Assembly (NCBI GenBank): GCA_014549065.1
Contig: JACDOX010000031.1
Span: 6,970,635-7,034,634, forward strand
Reading direction: 5' to 3'
DNA: 64,000 nucleotides
Origin: Cardinalis cardinalis
Lineage: Eukaryota > Chordata > Aves > Passeriformes > Cardinalidae
Shown here piece by piece: positions 10,601 to 23,463 of this stretch. The position numbers and the translations under genes were made by a program. Every line of letters starts with the position of its first letter. Position 1 is the stretch's first letter. The notes under the pieces were generated by a model that had not been told where the DNA came from, ran no database searches, and saw nothing but the letters and a program-made list of their open reading frames with translations.

Positions 10601-13600
10601 AAAATCCCAATCAAAATGTGGATGAATATATTTAACCAATAAAATTTTATACAGTATAATTAAAGTAAAGTGAAGGGAAATTTTCCTCAGGTGAAACTAT
10701 CTGGTTTTAGGCTAGTCATGCAACATTCGAGAGACAGTTCATTGCTTATTAATTTCTGCAATAAAGTTATTTTTTTTCTGAAAATCTTGCAGGGTTTTCA
10801 ATAGGTTCTCACTTTTTCTCTCTCAGGGAAAACATGTGATTGTTCCTTCTGCTAAGACCAGTGAGAGGATCGGAGAAAGGAAGCTCACCTGGGATGATTT
10901 TCTCTTATAAACACAAAGAACATTTGTGCAGGTATAAATAAATAAATAAATAAATATATATATAGTTTAAGGAACATTTTAAAATTTGGTGCAATTTGAT
11001 GTTGGTAGCACAGCAGATGTGAGACTGAATGAGAAATTTGAACAAGAAGAAAAAAACGTATTATGTAAATATTTATTATATTTCTGTAATAAGTGATGTT
11101 ACTTTTTTTTTCTCTCTAAATGGGGAAAAACCTGGTTGCATCATAATGCAACAAATACATCCCCAGTTCTAAGCTGGATATTGAATTGTTGTTCTCTTTT
11201 CTGGGCTCTCAGGATAATCTCATATGTTTTGTTCTGCACTTTTCATTCAGTCATTTTCTTCTCTGGTCAGCCTAGATTTTATTATTCTATCTGGCCTATT
11301 GGCTACTGTGTAATAGGAACTGCTTTGAAATTTGAGACAGAAAATCCACCTTTTTTAATCCTTTCCTAAAAAAGCAGAAGCATCTGAAAGCAGGAAGGCA
11401 NGGGGCCCAGATCTCACTGCCAGTTTGTAGTCACTTGGAGCCCGATAGATTAGACAAGCTGTTCACATACAATAAATTCAAAGTGTCAGACTTGCTGTTG
11501 ACGTACAGAATAATTCTGTGATGTAGAATACTTGGTGCAGACGNGACAGATGCAAAGGATGTCAACAAGGTCCATGGCACCTCTGAGATGCCTTGAGCTG
11601 GAGATGTTACCTTTCCTTTCCCATAAATCGGGTTTTGTTTAAGAATCATGGGAATAGAGAAAAATGTCCCGAGACATTATTTACTCAAGAATAATCTCTC
11701 TTATTTCAGCAGTCTTTTTTAACACCCCCTTCTGTCTTCATATTCCTAATTGAATTTTATGCAGCATTTAAAATTTATTATCATATAAATGTTCTATTTT
11801 ACCTATTCTTTTAACAGTATTTTTTGTATATTTCGGTAATCTGGGTCTTAATATTTTTAAAATATTTCAGCATATGATGAACCCAGTTTAAAGGGGNTTT
11901 TTTTTCACACTCAGTGACAGAAATCTGAATTTGACTTTCCATTTTTTCTAAGCTTTCTTTCACCTAAACCTTATTTGAAACATGGTTTTTGGGTTTGAAA
12001 TAACAGAATTCTCAATAATTGTATCAAATTCTTCAAAAAACTCCTCCTTCCGATATTTGTCTTATTTCTTTAATTTTTTTTTTTTCTGATTCCTACATAT
12101 AAGTTTGATTTTAATTCCTTTTATCCTCATTCTTCTATAAAACTTATCTGTTCAAGAATAATTTTTGCCACTCATATATACTCACTATGGTAACCATTTT
12201 ATCACTAAATGGTGTAAGCTTTTCTAAGAATTATATGTCAATGTGTTACATATCTGCATTTCCTTCATACCATCAAGTTCAGATGTCACTCTGACCTGTA
12301 CGTCAGCATCCAATTTTATTTAATTGGCTTTTATTTGTCCTAAAGACTGTGTTGACTCCAGAGACTGTAAGATGTTTGCAAGATGAAATTATGGTAATGC
12401 TCCATTTGTAAGTTTGGTGCTGTTGAGGTAGAATAAAGACAATATTGAACAAACAAAATAATCTATTTCAGTTATGTTACAGAATAAATGGCAACAGCTT
12501 GTGCTGAATACAGAACATGGGAGGCGAAAAGGTACACTCGTCTTTTCTGTTCAGAACTGGTTTTCACAAGATGAAGCCTTTAACATCTGCAATCTGGCTT
12601 CCTGCCAAGCCAAGAAATTTATGAACAGGAGAGCAAATATATACAGACTTTTCTTTCTGAAAATGATTTTGTGGTATTATTAAAAAAATGCTAAACGTGC
12701 ATCTTGTTTGTTCTTGTGTACAACTATACAGTACATAATAAACTCTTAGCTCTGCTTAGATAGGCAGGTTTCATAAAAAAGCAGTATTCAGNTGACCCAT
12801 CTTTAGTAGTTATAGCTGTCCATCTGTTTGCTTTGTTTTAAATAACATGAAAAATTCTATTTGTTTCTTTTAGGTTAAAATCAGAGTTCCACAATAACAA
12901 ATTCCTAACTCTGAAATTAAAGCTTGTCTAACATGTTTTCATCAATGCTAGGTGATGAAACTTCAAAATTGCTTTCTCACTTTTAGTTCTTGAATATACT
13001 ACATTCAGGCTACTGAAGCTAATTCGTCTTCATGCATGTTCTGTAGTTTTGCATTCTGATCGAAACTTAATAATCACTTTTTCTTTCTCTTCCTTTACAA
13101 TCGTCCTCATGAAGAGGCATAAAGACAGTTTTAACACGATTCATTCATCCTGTTATGCATGTAGATGTTAAATTTTTCTGGGTTCCTTATCTGGTGTGGG
13201 TANTTTGAATAACTTTCCTTCCTTGTTGCTCTCTACCCTTTGTGTCTTAATTTTGCTTCTGATGTAATGAAATATTTTGGCTGAATTAAAAAGGAGAACT
13301 GTAAAACAGGGGTTGTGCTCTGCTGAATGTTCGGTATACCATAACGTAAAGCAGTAAATATTAAAGAAAAGCATCCATGAAGCAGAGCATAAAAGCATAT
13401 AAAGACATACATGCGCTTCTCTGTCTGAATCTAATTCTAAGAAGAAAAACAAGTAGGTCCAAAGTAGAATGTTAAACCTCTAAAAATATTTACTTTTTTG
13501 TGTACAGGATACAGGTTATGTAGACTTGAGTGTATATGGCCTATATATTCTTTTAATATTTTATTCATCACAGTAGATAAATTAATAATTATATTACTTT

Positions 13601-13907
13601 AATGACTGTCTGACTATTCAATAGATATTTATGCACATGAACCTGTATACTTACTTAGAATAAAGGAAGAAATAAGTTTTTGAAGAAAATAACAATAGAA
13701 AAAAGAAAATGCATAAATTGCTTTTTGAAACAANGGTAATTTCTGCTTAGATGAAATGCAAATTAATTGTGCAAATCAGCAAAGAAAAAAGGTTCTCATT
13801 TTTTTTTTTTACATTTTACATTTTTAAGGGACAGAAAGGAACAAAACATACCAAGAAAGCATGGCACTTTCAATTTCAGATTACAAAAATATCCTAAAAT
13901 AATTATA
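7602..13907. other. Unique AT-rich sequence, no gene seen
   Basis: About 6.3 kb in which I recognise no transposable element. It holds only homopolymer runs (for example poly-A near 7613) and the short microsatellite listed separately. Open frames reach about 115 codons on the minus strand (8306-8653) but are low-complexity and show no recognisable domain. Confidence 0.5.
10933..10965. repeat. TAAA/TA microsatellite
   Basis: Five to six TAAA units run directly into a TA dinucleotide tract. Confidence 0.9.
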
Positions 13908-14760
13908 AATGTTGATGATACAAAACTGGGGGAGTGGCTGACACACCTGAAGGCTGCGCTGCTGTTCAGCAGGACCTTGATAGGCTGGAGAGCTGGGCAG
14001 AGAAAAATCTAACTAGGTTCAGCTGGGGCAAGTGTCNTGTCCTGCACCTGGGGAGGAATAACCAGCACAGGCTGGGGGCTGACCNNNTGGAGAGCAGCTC
14101 TGCTGGGAAGGACCTGGNAGTACTGGGGGATGAAAAGCTGACCATGAGCTGGCAGTGCCACTGTGGCCAGGAGGACCTGTGGTATCCTGGAGTGCATCAG
14201 GAAAAGTGTGGCCAGCAGGTCAAGGGAGGTGANGGCACCCCTCTGCTTGGCCCTCAGGAGGTCACATCTGGAGTGCTGTGTCCAGTTCTGGGCTACACAG
14301 TTCAAAGACANAGAGCTACAGGAGAGGGCCCAGNAGAGGNCACAAAGAAGATGNNAGCATCTCTTATGAGGAGAGACTGTGGGAGCTGNACTTGCTTAGT
14401 CAGGAGAAGACTGAAGGGGGGATCTCATTAATAAATATAAATATCTCAAAGGCTGTTGCCAAAAGAATAGTGCCAGACCCTTTTCTGTAATGTCCAGCCA
14501 CAGGACCAAGAGTAAGAACCACAAATTGAAACACTGGAAGTTCCATCTCCACACAAGAAAGAACTTGCCTGCTTTGAGGGTGGCATAGCACTAGAACAGA
14601 CTGCCCAGGGAGGTTGTGGAGTCTCCATCCTGTAGATATACAAAGCCCACCTGGATATGCTTCTGTGTCACCTGCACTAGGTGCCCCTGCCTTGGTAGGG
14701 TATTGGATTGGATAATCTCCAGAGGTTCCTTCCAACTCTAAAAATTCTGTAATCGTATGA
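13908..14760 (+). mobile_element. CR1 LINE, 5'-truncated, ORF2 C-terminal remnant plus 3' UTR
   Basis: This is the best-preserved LINE in the window. It begins in the end of the reverse-transcriptase domain (DDTKLG-like, 13914-13931) and continues into the CR1 C-terminal region. DTPEGCAAVQQDLDRLESWA and GKCXVLHLGRNN are readable around 13934-14070, and CIRKSVASRSREV around 14190-14230 in another frame. A frameshift therefore lies near 14150-14165. Further breaks follow, so no protein is made. The 3' part reads through the usual CR1 tail (GGATTGGATAATCTCCAGAG) and ends in a decayed TTCTGTAATCGTATGA. GC content is clearly higher than in the flanks. CR1 copies carry no target-site duplication, and none was seen. 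Confidence 0.95.
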
Positions 14761-17700
14761 ATTATAATTTAGNTATTTTTTTGCTTGCCTTTTTCATATC
14801 CTTACAGATGTCCAGGGAAAATAATTACATATAAATATTTTTTAATATATATTCCGTAAGAAAAAGATGCAACTTTTACCACTTACCACTCTAACACAAC
14901 CACAGCCAGATAAAAGTTCTTGTAACACAAATTGAAATTTCTTTTTGCTTTTTATATTCTATTTATTTCAGACAGATTTATATGCATTTAAAAGAAAATG
15001 CAACTTGCACTTGCAAATGAAAGTCATTGCCAAGTCCAAACCAATGCATCACTACTCTACAAGAGCTGTTCACTTTTCAGAATCAGTTCACATGACTGGG
15101 TCCTAAGGGTAAAAAAAATAACAGAGAGACTAAAAGAAAAGAAAGAAGTGCTAAGCATTCTGGGTGGTGCATTATGATTATTCATAAAAAAGATGGTTTA
15201 AAGTACATGCTTTATTATTATCTTATTAAACTAACACACTGTTTATGTGAATATACTATACATTTTGTAATAGCATAATAAAATTGCAAGAGGATAGGTA
15301 GCTGTGTTGAAATGAGTATTGCTTCAGTGGTGCATGCCAACTTATGGAATACTAATGACAGCTGAAGTAACATTTTTTGCTTCAATGAGTTAGGCTATCA
15401 GCATNCTGGAAGCTACCTCAGTGAGCATGCGTTTGTCTGTTTCAGTTTTTAAAATATTATGGTATTCACATGTATGCTAAGTATTGGATCTAAGAAAATA
15501 CACATCTTTTTTTTTCATTTTGTTTTCTAAATTTTTATTGCATACAGAATCTTACAGTTCAGTTGTGGAATTCAAATGTGAGCAATTGAAAGAATTACTG
15601 TAAGCATAATGTAGAAAAGTGAGGCTTTCAGGGGCTTTGCCTTCCCTTTCCTTTGATTTCTTGTGGGTTTGTAGGATTCTTGGTTTGTGTTTGGGGTGGG
15701 AGGAGTGTGTGTTTCAACATGTATGCTTAAATGCTCCCCATTTCGATGTTCTGTTTTGGTTTTTTGAGTGAGTACAGGGATTTTCTACCCATCATTTATA
15801 ATAAAGCCTTGTGGAGTACCTGCAGGAAAATATGGCATGATAACAGGCAAGTTAAATATGATTCAGAAACTGTATGCCTGTGCTAGTGGATCTCCTTTTA
15901 GCTCAGGGGTAGTTCTGTANTGTTTGGATTATACTGTACCTCAACAATTTGAATTCTCAAGAGATGAGCTATGGTTTCATGCATCTACTGCTGATTTGGC
16001 AGTGATTTAATCTGTTTTGGTTTTTAATGGCTTTTAGTTAAGCATTTGTGCTCCTCAAACACTTAGAAAATTGAGCATCAAGAAATGGCCCATGTAGACA
16101 ATGTCGTTGTTATTTTTGCAGTGCAAAGCCAGACATTGTTTAGCCTCCTTTCACTCCCTGTCCAACCATCTGAGTGATGATTTCATTGATCTACATTAAA
16201 TAGAGCTGTGCAAATGGAGAAAAAAAAAATATGAATCTCAAGAGGAACATTCATTGAGATTTTAATTCCTAGCCATTCCACAAGCCTGACAAATTTTGAT
16301 CTAAATGAAAAAAGGAAAAGTCACAAAAAATCCAACCAACCAAATAAAATAATCAAAACCCAACCATCCTACAAAAAAAAGTGAAAAAAAAACCTTCCAG
16401 CACTTTTCTCTAGTGGACACCAGAACGGTAGAAAATATTCACATAGCAGTTTAATGTGGTCTAGATTCCTTCCTTCTTGGTCAAATGTCTTTCTTTTCAA
16501 AGTAAATCTGATGATTNTTGTCAAATCATTTTGCCTTGAAATTGCCCTGAAATCTGCAATGATGCACAAAACCACGCATTACTGTTTTCTGAATTTATTT
16601 TAAAATTATTAGTATCACCTACATCAATTATTTCAATACATATAATTTTAGCTGCACTAAAGAAACTGAAGTTTGTAAACTCTATAGTAGCTTAGCTGTG
16701 AATGTTGAGGAGGTAGTTGCTGTCAAGTTTCAGGTACTTCTCCAGACATGTACAAGAAGACATGTAAGCTGGAATTCATTAAATATTGCTCTAGAAGTTA
16801 GAAAATGAAATAATCATCTAAGCTGTTCATTCTGGGCAACTTTTCAGAGTAAAGAAGATGAGCTGTCTCTAGAACATGATTCAACTGACCTATGTTAAAC
16901 ATCTAAACTACATTATGAAAAGAATTGTTCACTGGAGGCCTCTGATATCCAGGGATTAGAAAATGAGGCTACATTCAGTCACAGAAACCTATGACATGGA
17001 TAGTCGGAAAAAGAATTTGAATCTCAACTTGTGATCTTACTCCTTTATAGACAGATGTTAAAAAAATTCACATATTTAGAGCTAGGCCATTATTTTAATT
17101 GGTTGGTGGGACAAAAGGTCAGTTAATTGGGAATTTCCCTTACTCTCTAAATTTCAGAAAAATGTTTATGGAATAATGTATGAATTTTATATATCTAGTT
17201 TCTATTTGGTTCACACTCTCTCTGTCTTTTGTAGCATAAATTGATTCTGGTGAATTGTCTGATAGACACTATCTGACCTGAAAATAGCAATATAAATATT
17301 AGAAACATCATCAGATACATGTGCTTGAATCTATGCAAGCATGGTCACACATTATTTTAGCTACAGCAGACATGCACTTACGGCTTCCTGTATTAATTAT
17401 NTGTATTTTATATGTTTAAGATTCTGTCTCCATCATGGTAGACCTAGATATTACAGTTGACATTTAAAGCAAACTCCCTTATCCCTGGTTAATGCAACTT
17501 ATTTATAGAACTGCCTCAAATATTTTGTTTCTTTTTACCCAATGTCAAAATACACTCCTTTTTTTTTTGTTTGTTAGTTTTGTTTACCTCCAATAACATC
17601 TTTTATTTAAAAGCCAAGTTGGTTTCATAATACTTCTTACAGGAAAACTTTAGTTTAGTTCAGCTTTTGAGAGATTTTTCCACCTGTTCTTTGATAATTT

Positions 17701-18760
17701 AAAATAAATTATAAATTCACACATGAGCTCTCCCTACAAGTAAAAGCCAAGCAGATGTTGAGTTGAATGACACATCTGTTGGCTTGAGAAGAAATTATAT
17801 GTATGCCAAATTGGATTTGCCCTTTATTTTTCTTAGGAGACTGAATCCCATAACTGAAGCAGGCACAACATAACAAGGAAAATAATGGTTTTTACATAAT
17901 TATTTCTGTTGTAAATCCTTATTTTAATAACAATATTTTAGATCTTTTAAATTGCATTAAAAACATTTAGTTTAGAGATGAATTGTGCATTCAGATACAT
18001 GACTGATCTTATAAAAACTATCTTTGGGGATACTCAATGACACATTAACAGTCAGTGTAAAAATATAGAATTACTTCATACTTCATTACTTCATCAAGTA
18101 AATATATTTTTTGAGCAATATAATAATTAAAATCCGTTTATAATTAGATAACTAAATATTTTAATATTTCAAAATAAATGGCAACCTATTTCTAAGGAAA
18201 TAGTAATAAACACAGTATAATATCTAAACAGCAGAAATAAAATTTTACACTGGAAAGAACTGAGCAGGCAGATTATAAGAAAAACCTCCCCATACATTCA
18301 TATCATAAAAGGCATTAGGGTTATTGAGGGTGAAGTAAGAATAACATTTATTCAAATATTCTGAAAAAGAGTGTGTTATAGAGATAATACATTTTGAAAA
18401 TACAATAATGAAATATCTTAATAACAATTATTAGTGAAAGGAAATGTACAGAAGTTTGTAATGCAGGAGCAAAGAGATACTAAATGAAATTGAAAAGAAA
18501 CAAATTTGAAGTTGTTTAAAGGGAATATCCCTTTACATNATAAAAAATTAACCTGTAGTTTTCATTGCCACAATATATGCTTGAGACAAGAGTTGGATTG
18601 ATAAAAAGATTACACAGTTATGTAGGTGATGAAAATACTCACAGCCACGTTAGAGAAGAAAAACAGGAAAAAATTATTTCAGCACATAATTTAATCACTA
18701 ACTGAAAGAAAAGATATAACTTTGGCATTGTGCAAGTTAATTCATAAAAATTTGTTCCTG
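14761..18760. other. Unique AT-rich sequence, no gene seen
   Basis: About 4 kb with no recognised repeat, RNA gene or convincing exon. Open frames are below about 80 codons. Confidence 0.5.
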
Positions 18761-18859
18761 GTTTGTTTGGGTTTTTTTGTTTTGTTTTGTTTTGGTTTTT
18801 TTAATTTTTTTGTTTGTTTTTTTTTGTTTTGTTTTGTTTTTTTGTTTGATTGTTTTTGG
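18761..18859. repeat. TTTTG-rich low-complexity tract
   Basis: About 100 bases of T-runs separated by single Gs or pairs of G, approximately (TTTTG)n. Confidence 0.9.
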
Positions 18860-19322
18860 TAACTTTAATCAGAAAAAAATCATTCTCAAAAGAATGTCCT
18901 AATGAATTTTTTCATTCTCATTTTTTTCTGAGAATCCTAATATTTTGGTGTAATATCTTCCTCTTCATCCTTGTCCATATAGAATCTGCTTAGGTTTATT
19001 TTTATGTATTTTTCTCAGTGAAGTCTGCTTACATGTTCCTTGGTTGCCCATTACTCAGAGCTACTGTTTTTTTGTTTTTTTCCTTACTGTTTTTACTGAA
19101 CAGTATAAGGTCACATTCATAACTCACCACCCCAATTTCTATTAGTAATCTGCAATCTGTGGTATCATTTCACATTTGCATTATTCCACTCCACAAAATT
19201 TATTCTAAAGTCACAAGCAATTTAATTAACTGAACATAGCTGCTCCCTACAGGTTTAATTAAAGTTTAACTCAAACTAATTTAAATAATGGTTTCCTGTT
19301 ATTAGTTCATTGTTATGCCAGT

Positions 19323-19344
19323 AAAACAAACAAACAAACAAAAA
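19323..19344. repeat. CAAA microsatellite
   Basis: Short tandem CAAA units, about five copies, in otherwise unique sequence. Confidence 0.85.
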
Positions 19345-19617
19345 TCTAAATTCGATACAAATCCAGTCAATTCACAGGACCTTGCCCTGTTGAGGTAATA
19401 GAAATCTGTTGTTTTTCATTAGTAAATAAGGAAATAATATTTCCTGGAAAACTCATACTATCATCAGGATTTTAATATCTCTTTTTCCCATTTAGGGTTA
19501 AATTACCTTTCACTTTTGCATTCTTCTTCTCATTTAAGGATTCATTAACTCAGTATTTTGGTGCAAGGGAACAGCAAGATTTAAATAAAAGAAAAATAGT
19601 AAAACAGATTTTGGTCA

Positions 19618-19997
19618 GGATTTCAAGAAGTCATCTGGTCCAACCCATTGCTGAAAGATTAGTTTGTAAGAAGTCTTGTCCATGTGGATATTGACAATCT
19701 CTATGAATGGAGATTACATAGTCCTTCTGGTCAATCTTCTTCTTATTTACTTACTATTCATACAACNATTTTCCCTATTTTCCCTATTTGCAGTAAGAAT
19801 TCTTGTTTCTGCACTCTTTCTGTNCGCTAATTCTTCTTCTTTTGCTTTGCACTTCAAAAGAAGAGTGCATCTTGTCTGTAACCATCTTCTAAGTCACTGA
19901 AGATGATTCAAGTCCTTTCTCAACTGAATTCTCCAATCTGAACCGAATAAACTTCCTTGACACCTTCTCATGTGACTTTTTCCATGCAGACCAGTGG
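19618..19997 (-). mobile_element. Old CR1 LINE 3' fragment, minus strand
   Basis: Read on the minus strand this is a decayed CR1 3' end. On the plus strand the landmarks appear in the expected reverse order: CATCTGGTCCAACCCATTGC (the tail), GACAATCTCTATGAATGGAGATT (the 'wrapped' GGAGAC block of CR1), TGCATCTTGTCTGTAACCATC, and CTCCAATCTGAACCGAATAA with GACACCTTCTCATGTGAC. Divergence is high and the AT content has drifted towards that of the flanks. The short plus-strand open frame across it is not a gene. Confidence 0.75.
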
Positions 19998-22212
19998 GAT
20001 AGTGAAGGANAAACAGCTAAGCTGTTTCAGATATTTGCATCATTTGTTTCAAAATGTGATGATACTTTTCAACTGAAAGTTTTATTTCCTGTTGCATCAA
20101 AATAAAACATGAAAGGGATAGTTGATCAAATTGGCAAAGTATGCAGAAGAAAATAATAAGGAAATTCTAGAAATAGTTCAAACAACTTATTATCCAACTA
20201 ATTATACTTTATGTTTCTGCGGTTAGACTGCATCTATTAGCTAACCTATACCTCTTAAAGCTACTTCTGATATCTTTATCCCATTCTGATGCCTGAAGTA
20301 TAGTTGTAGCTTAAGTTAATTTTTAGAAATATTGTTGCTGACATTATGAATCAGTTGACCTTAAAATTTCATGTTGCTCCTTCTATTGAACATCATGAGA
20401 TGAACTTTACAATGACCAGAACAGAGAGTTCTGCAATAGAAGAAATAATATTACTTCCTTCCAGTAGTATGGCTGCTCAGAATCACAGCGAAAGTAGAGC
20501 AAGAAGATCAAAGGAAATATAAAAGATTAGAGTTGTAAACACTGTCAAGACATGTCTCTAAAGAAAAGAGTTTGAAAGTGACNTTGTTTCATTATCAAAC
20601 AACAAAGTTCACATTCTGCAAAAACACCAATCTTGGATGTAAAATCAACTAAAGTAAACTAACTGAAATTAAAAAAAAAATAATAATTCAGTAAACAGCT
20701 ATGAAGAGTGTGGTAGATGAAACTTACATGTCTTCTCCTTATTTTATATTTAGAAAAAAAAATTAACTGTAGTAAGTGAAAAGCCAAAAGCTTACATTTC
20801 ATTTAGCAATAGTGTATTAGTACTAACAGTGTAATTGTAACAGTAATAGAACCAAATATAACATTAAAATAATAAAACCTTCGTATTCAATATATAAAAT
20901 GCTTCCTACAAGAGAAAATAATATAGAAAAGCAAAAAATAGCATAGAAAAAAAAGTTAATTGCAAGGCTCCTAAAAATCACTTTGAAAAGAAAATTGCTC
21001 GGATTATTGTTTAAAAATTTGTGAGAAAATCCATGAAACAGCTAATCAGCTCTTTGACAACTGCTCATTTTCCATCAATAGTATAATAGAAAAAAATGAA
21101 AAAAAAATCTTCATGTTTTTTCCTGTTAAAAGTTGTATTCTATTTTACAGTCCCAAGGCCAGATGGCAAATGTCTGTCTGTGGAGAACCATTCATAATGG
21201 CAGATCCTGTTGAATTTTTATCCCATAATGTGGCTTAAAATACCTCATAGAAATATATCATGAAATATCTCATTAAAACATAGAATATTATTTTTCAGGA
21301 AATTGTAATTTTAATTCTAACATAACAATCCTGAACTCCAAATGAGATATATAAAATACTTCAAAAGCTGAGCCTAGGAATTATTAATTCTGCTTCATAT
21401 TAAAAATCACACACTTGACAGATGCAGATGTTTTATGGATCATTATAATTTTTCATGTGTCCCAAATGTTAATGGCTCTTCTCCTCTGTTCCACAGGGAA
21501 CAACTATCCCNTCTTTCCAAGTGTTATAACCCAGTAACATAATTACATTATAAATAAAATAAATATGTTTAATGCATTTTCCTGCAATTTTCCTGTTTCT
21601 GTCTTACCAGCTCTAAAGTTTGCTCTTCTACATCTCTACTAGGGGATGTAAAAGCTTTTCCCTAAGAAGCTAATTTTTCTTTAGTTTAGAAGATNATCAA
21701 TCTAGAATGTCTGTGTGTTCAGAGATCTAGATGGTAGCAGACTGAATGACTTTTGGCAGTGATCTTCTCTTTCCCATAACTGAATTTCTAAAGACAACTC
21801 TTGTTTTACAATAAAAATGGTGAAAAGAGTGAGGCTCAAGTTAGTTGACTGTGTTTTTTACAGTTATAATTCTCCTCTATCTCAATTAAAAGCTATTTTC
21901 CCTCAATGCATGGAACTGAAGTTGTGCCATTGAGATAACCATCCAGGATTCACTCATCACTACATCACTCAGTAAATACAAATCAACACTCAGTAAAAGG
22001 AATTGCAGCTATGATTCACCACCCTAACATTTAATGTAAAAGGTAGAGAAATAAGCATGCAGAAGAATGTTTTTGTTTCTCCCCCCTAGTAACTTAACAA
22101 GACCTGACTGCGATTAGGACATCCGTTCTGATGAGATCATAGCAAGAGCAGGCAATATGGGAGAGATAATGAGTCCTGTCACATTTCGTACTTGAAAGTT
22201 AGATTCCAGATC
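19998..22212. other. Unique AT-rich sequence, no gene seen
   Basis: No recognised repeat or gene. A weak resemblance to a CR1 tail near 21725-21790 was considered and not accepted. Confidence 0.5.
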
Positions 22213-22430
22213 TAATTTAGTGAGTGGATTGAAGAGAGGCATGAGACACTGAAACTACAATTCTAGATCTGTCACCAAGTTGCTAGGCTGATTTAGGCAA
22301 GCCATACACTATCTCTACAGTCCNGTTTTGGCACTACTAATAGAGTGATTAGACTTAATAGGAAGTATTTGTGTTAGGTCTTTAAAAATATAATACATTA
22401 AAGAAGTATGGTAAACATTAATTGGTCATT
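22213..22430 (+). mobile_element. MIR-like ancient SINE, plus strand
   Basis: The segment AGATCTGTCACCAAGTTGCT, followed by GGCTGATTTAGGCAAGCCAT and CTATCTCTACAGTCC, tracks the conserved core of the MIR SINE (CTCTGCCACTAACTTGCTGT ... GGGCAAGTCACTTAACCTCT). Upstream, AGTGAGTGGATTGAAGAGAG aligns with the MIR head. MIR copies in birds are ancient and highly diverged, so this would predate bird radiation. Boundaries are approximate. Confidence 0.6.
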
Positions 22431-22856
22431 TTCAGCACTTTTTACCTTGTTTCCTTACTTCAAGGCCATTCCAATTGGTCTTGTAAGCCAACATCGAGGA
22501 TTCTCTTTTTTAGCTACTTGAAACAACAACTGGTCCACTTGGGTCTTTAGCTTTGTATCAACCTACTTAATTTTTCATATTTTTTCTATATTCCAGATAG
22601 AGAGAACACATTTCATCACTTATTTATTCAGAACAAGGGAAAACCTTAAAATATTCAGCTCTTACTTGCTTATGAACTAGATACAGCACTGCTCATCCAA
22701 TATACTGATACTAAGCCTTTCCAGTTTTAGTTAGAGACATTGCAAATCCCTTATTCACACTTTCATAGTTAAAGTTCACTATAGAGTTAATAGTCTTCTT
22801 AACTTTGTTAGAGACTGTGTCATAAATGATCAGTCGAAAAGCCAAATTCATCAAAA

Positions 22857-23390
22857 TGNGAAAAAGATTTAATATTTTTTCCGTGACCAAAATGCGGTCC
22901 TCAAAAACCCACAGTCAAAGAGACAGTGTTGAGCCTGGGATCGGTGCTGGGTGAACCTAGATCTGACCTCTATCACATCGAACCTCTCTCTCTGTTCACA
23001 AGCACTGCTTCCAGTGAGGCTATTTTATACACATTTTTATGCCTGAGGCAGAGGAGTCCCAATTTCTATTGTAACTCTGCATATACATGAAAGTTTCTTT
23101 CACTATGCACAGCTGGACAATCACTGTTTCCTGAGCAGTAGCCAGTGTTGATCACATCAGGGGAAGTCGTGTTTTCAGATGTATCTTTCTAGCAACTTCT
23201 GCTATCTTGATCGATAATATCTGATGGGCGATGATCATTCTTGGGCATCTTCTGATTACTCTGAGGAGCAGGAGCAGCAATCAGATCGTTGTGCTGGCCA
23301 CATCTATTCATGAGCAATCGGGGTATTGTTCTCCTGCTGTCTTCAGGAATTTCAAGATTCTGAAGTAGACATCTGCCTCTGGGCTGCGTG
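22857..23390 (-). mobile_element. LTR-like element with TATA box and poly(A) motif, minus strand
   Basis: On the minus strand a TATA box (TATAAAATA, plus-strand 23021-23029) is followed about 150 bases later by an ATTAAA poly(A) motif (plus-strand 22868-22873). Between them runs a GC-richer block (CACCGATCCCAGGCTC, GAGGACCGCATTTTGGTCAC) of the kind found in the R/U5 region of avian LTRs. The left end can be placed at TGNG (22857). The right end is not certain and no clean target-site duplication was found. The minus strand upstream of the TATA box contains no viral open frame. Confidence 0.6.
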
Positions 23391-23405
23391 TGATCAGAGA
23401 CTGGA

Positions 23406-23463
23406 TTTTACAATCTTATAAATTACATTCTCTCTTTTACAATCTTATAGAATACATTCTCTC
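23406..23463. repeat. 29-bp tandem duplication, two copies
   Basis: A 29-base unit beginning TTTTACAATCTTATA is repeated at 23406-23434 and 23435-23463 with two mismatches. It lies just outside the LTR-like element. Confidence 0.9.

Noticed and set aside
12470..12531. Short segment with CTATTTCAG acceptor and AAAAG|GTACAC donor
   Set aside because: Only about 20 codons, a weak donor and no recognisable product. Expected by chance.
13934..14735. Several 60-165 codon frames on both strands
   Set aside because: All lie in a CR1 LINE copy. They reflect ORF2 remnants and the GC-rich tail, not host genes.
21725..21790. Possible CR1 tail (AGATCTAGATGGTAGCAGAC)
   Set aside because: The similarity is short, the order of landmarks is incomplete and the octamer end is missing.
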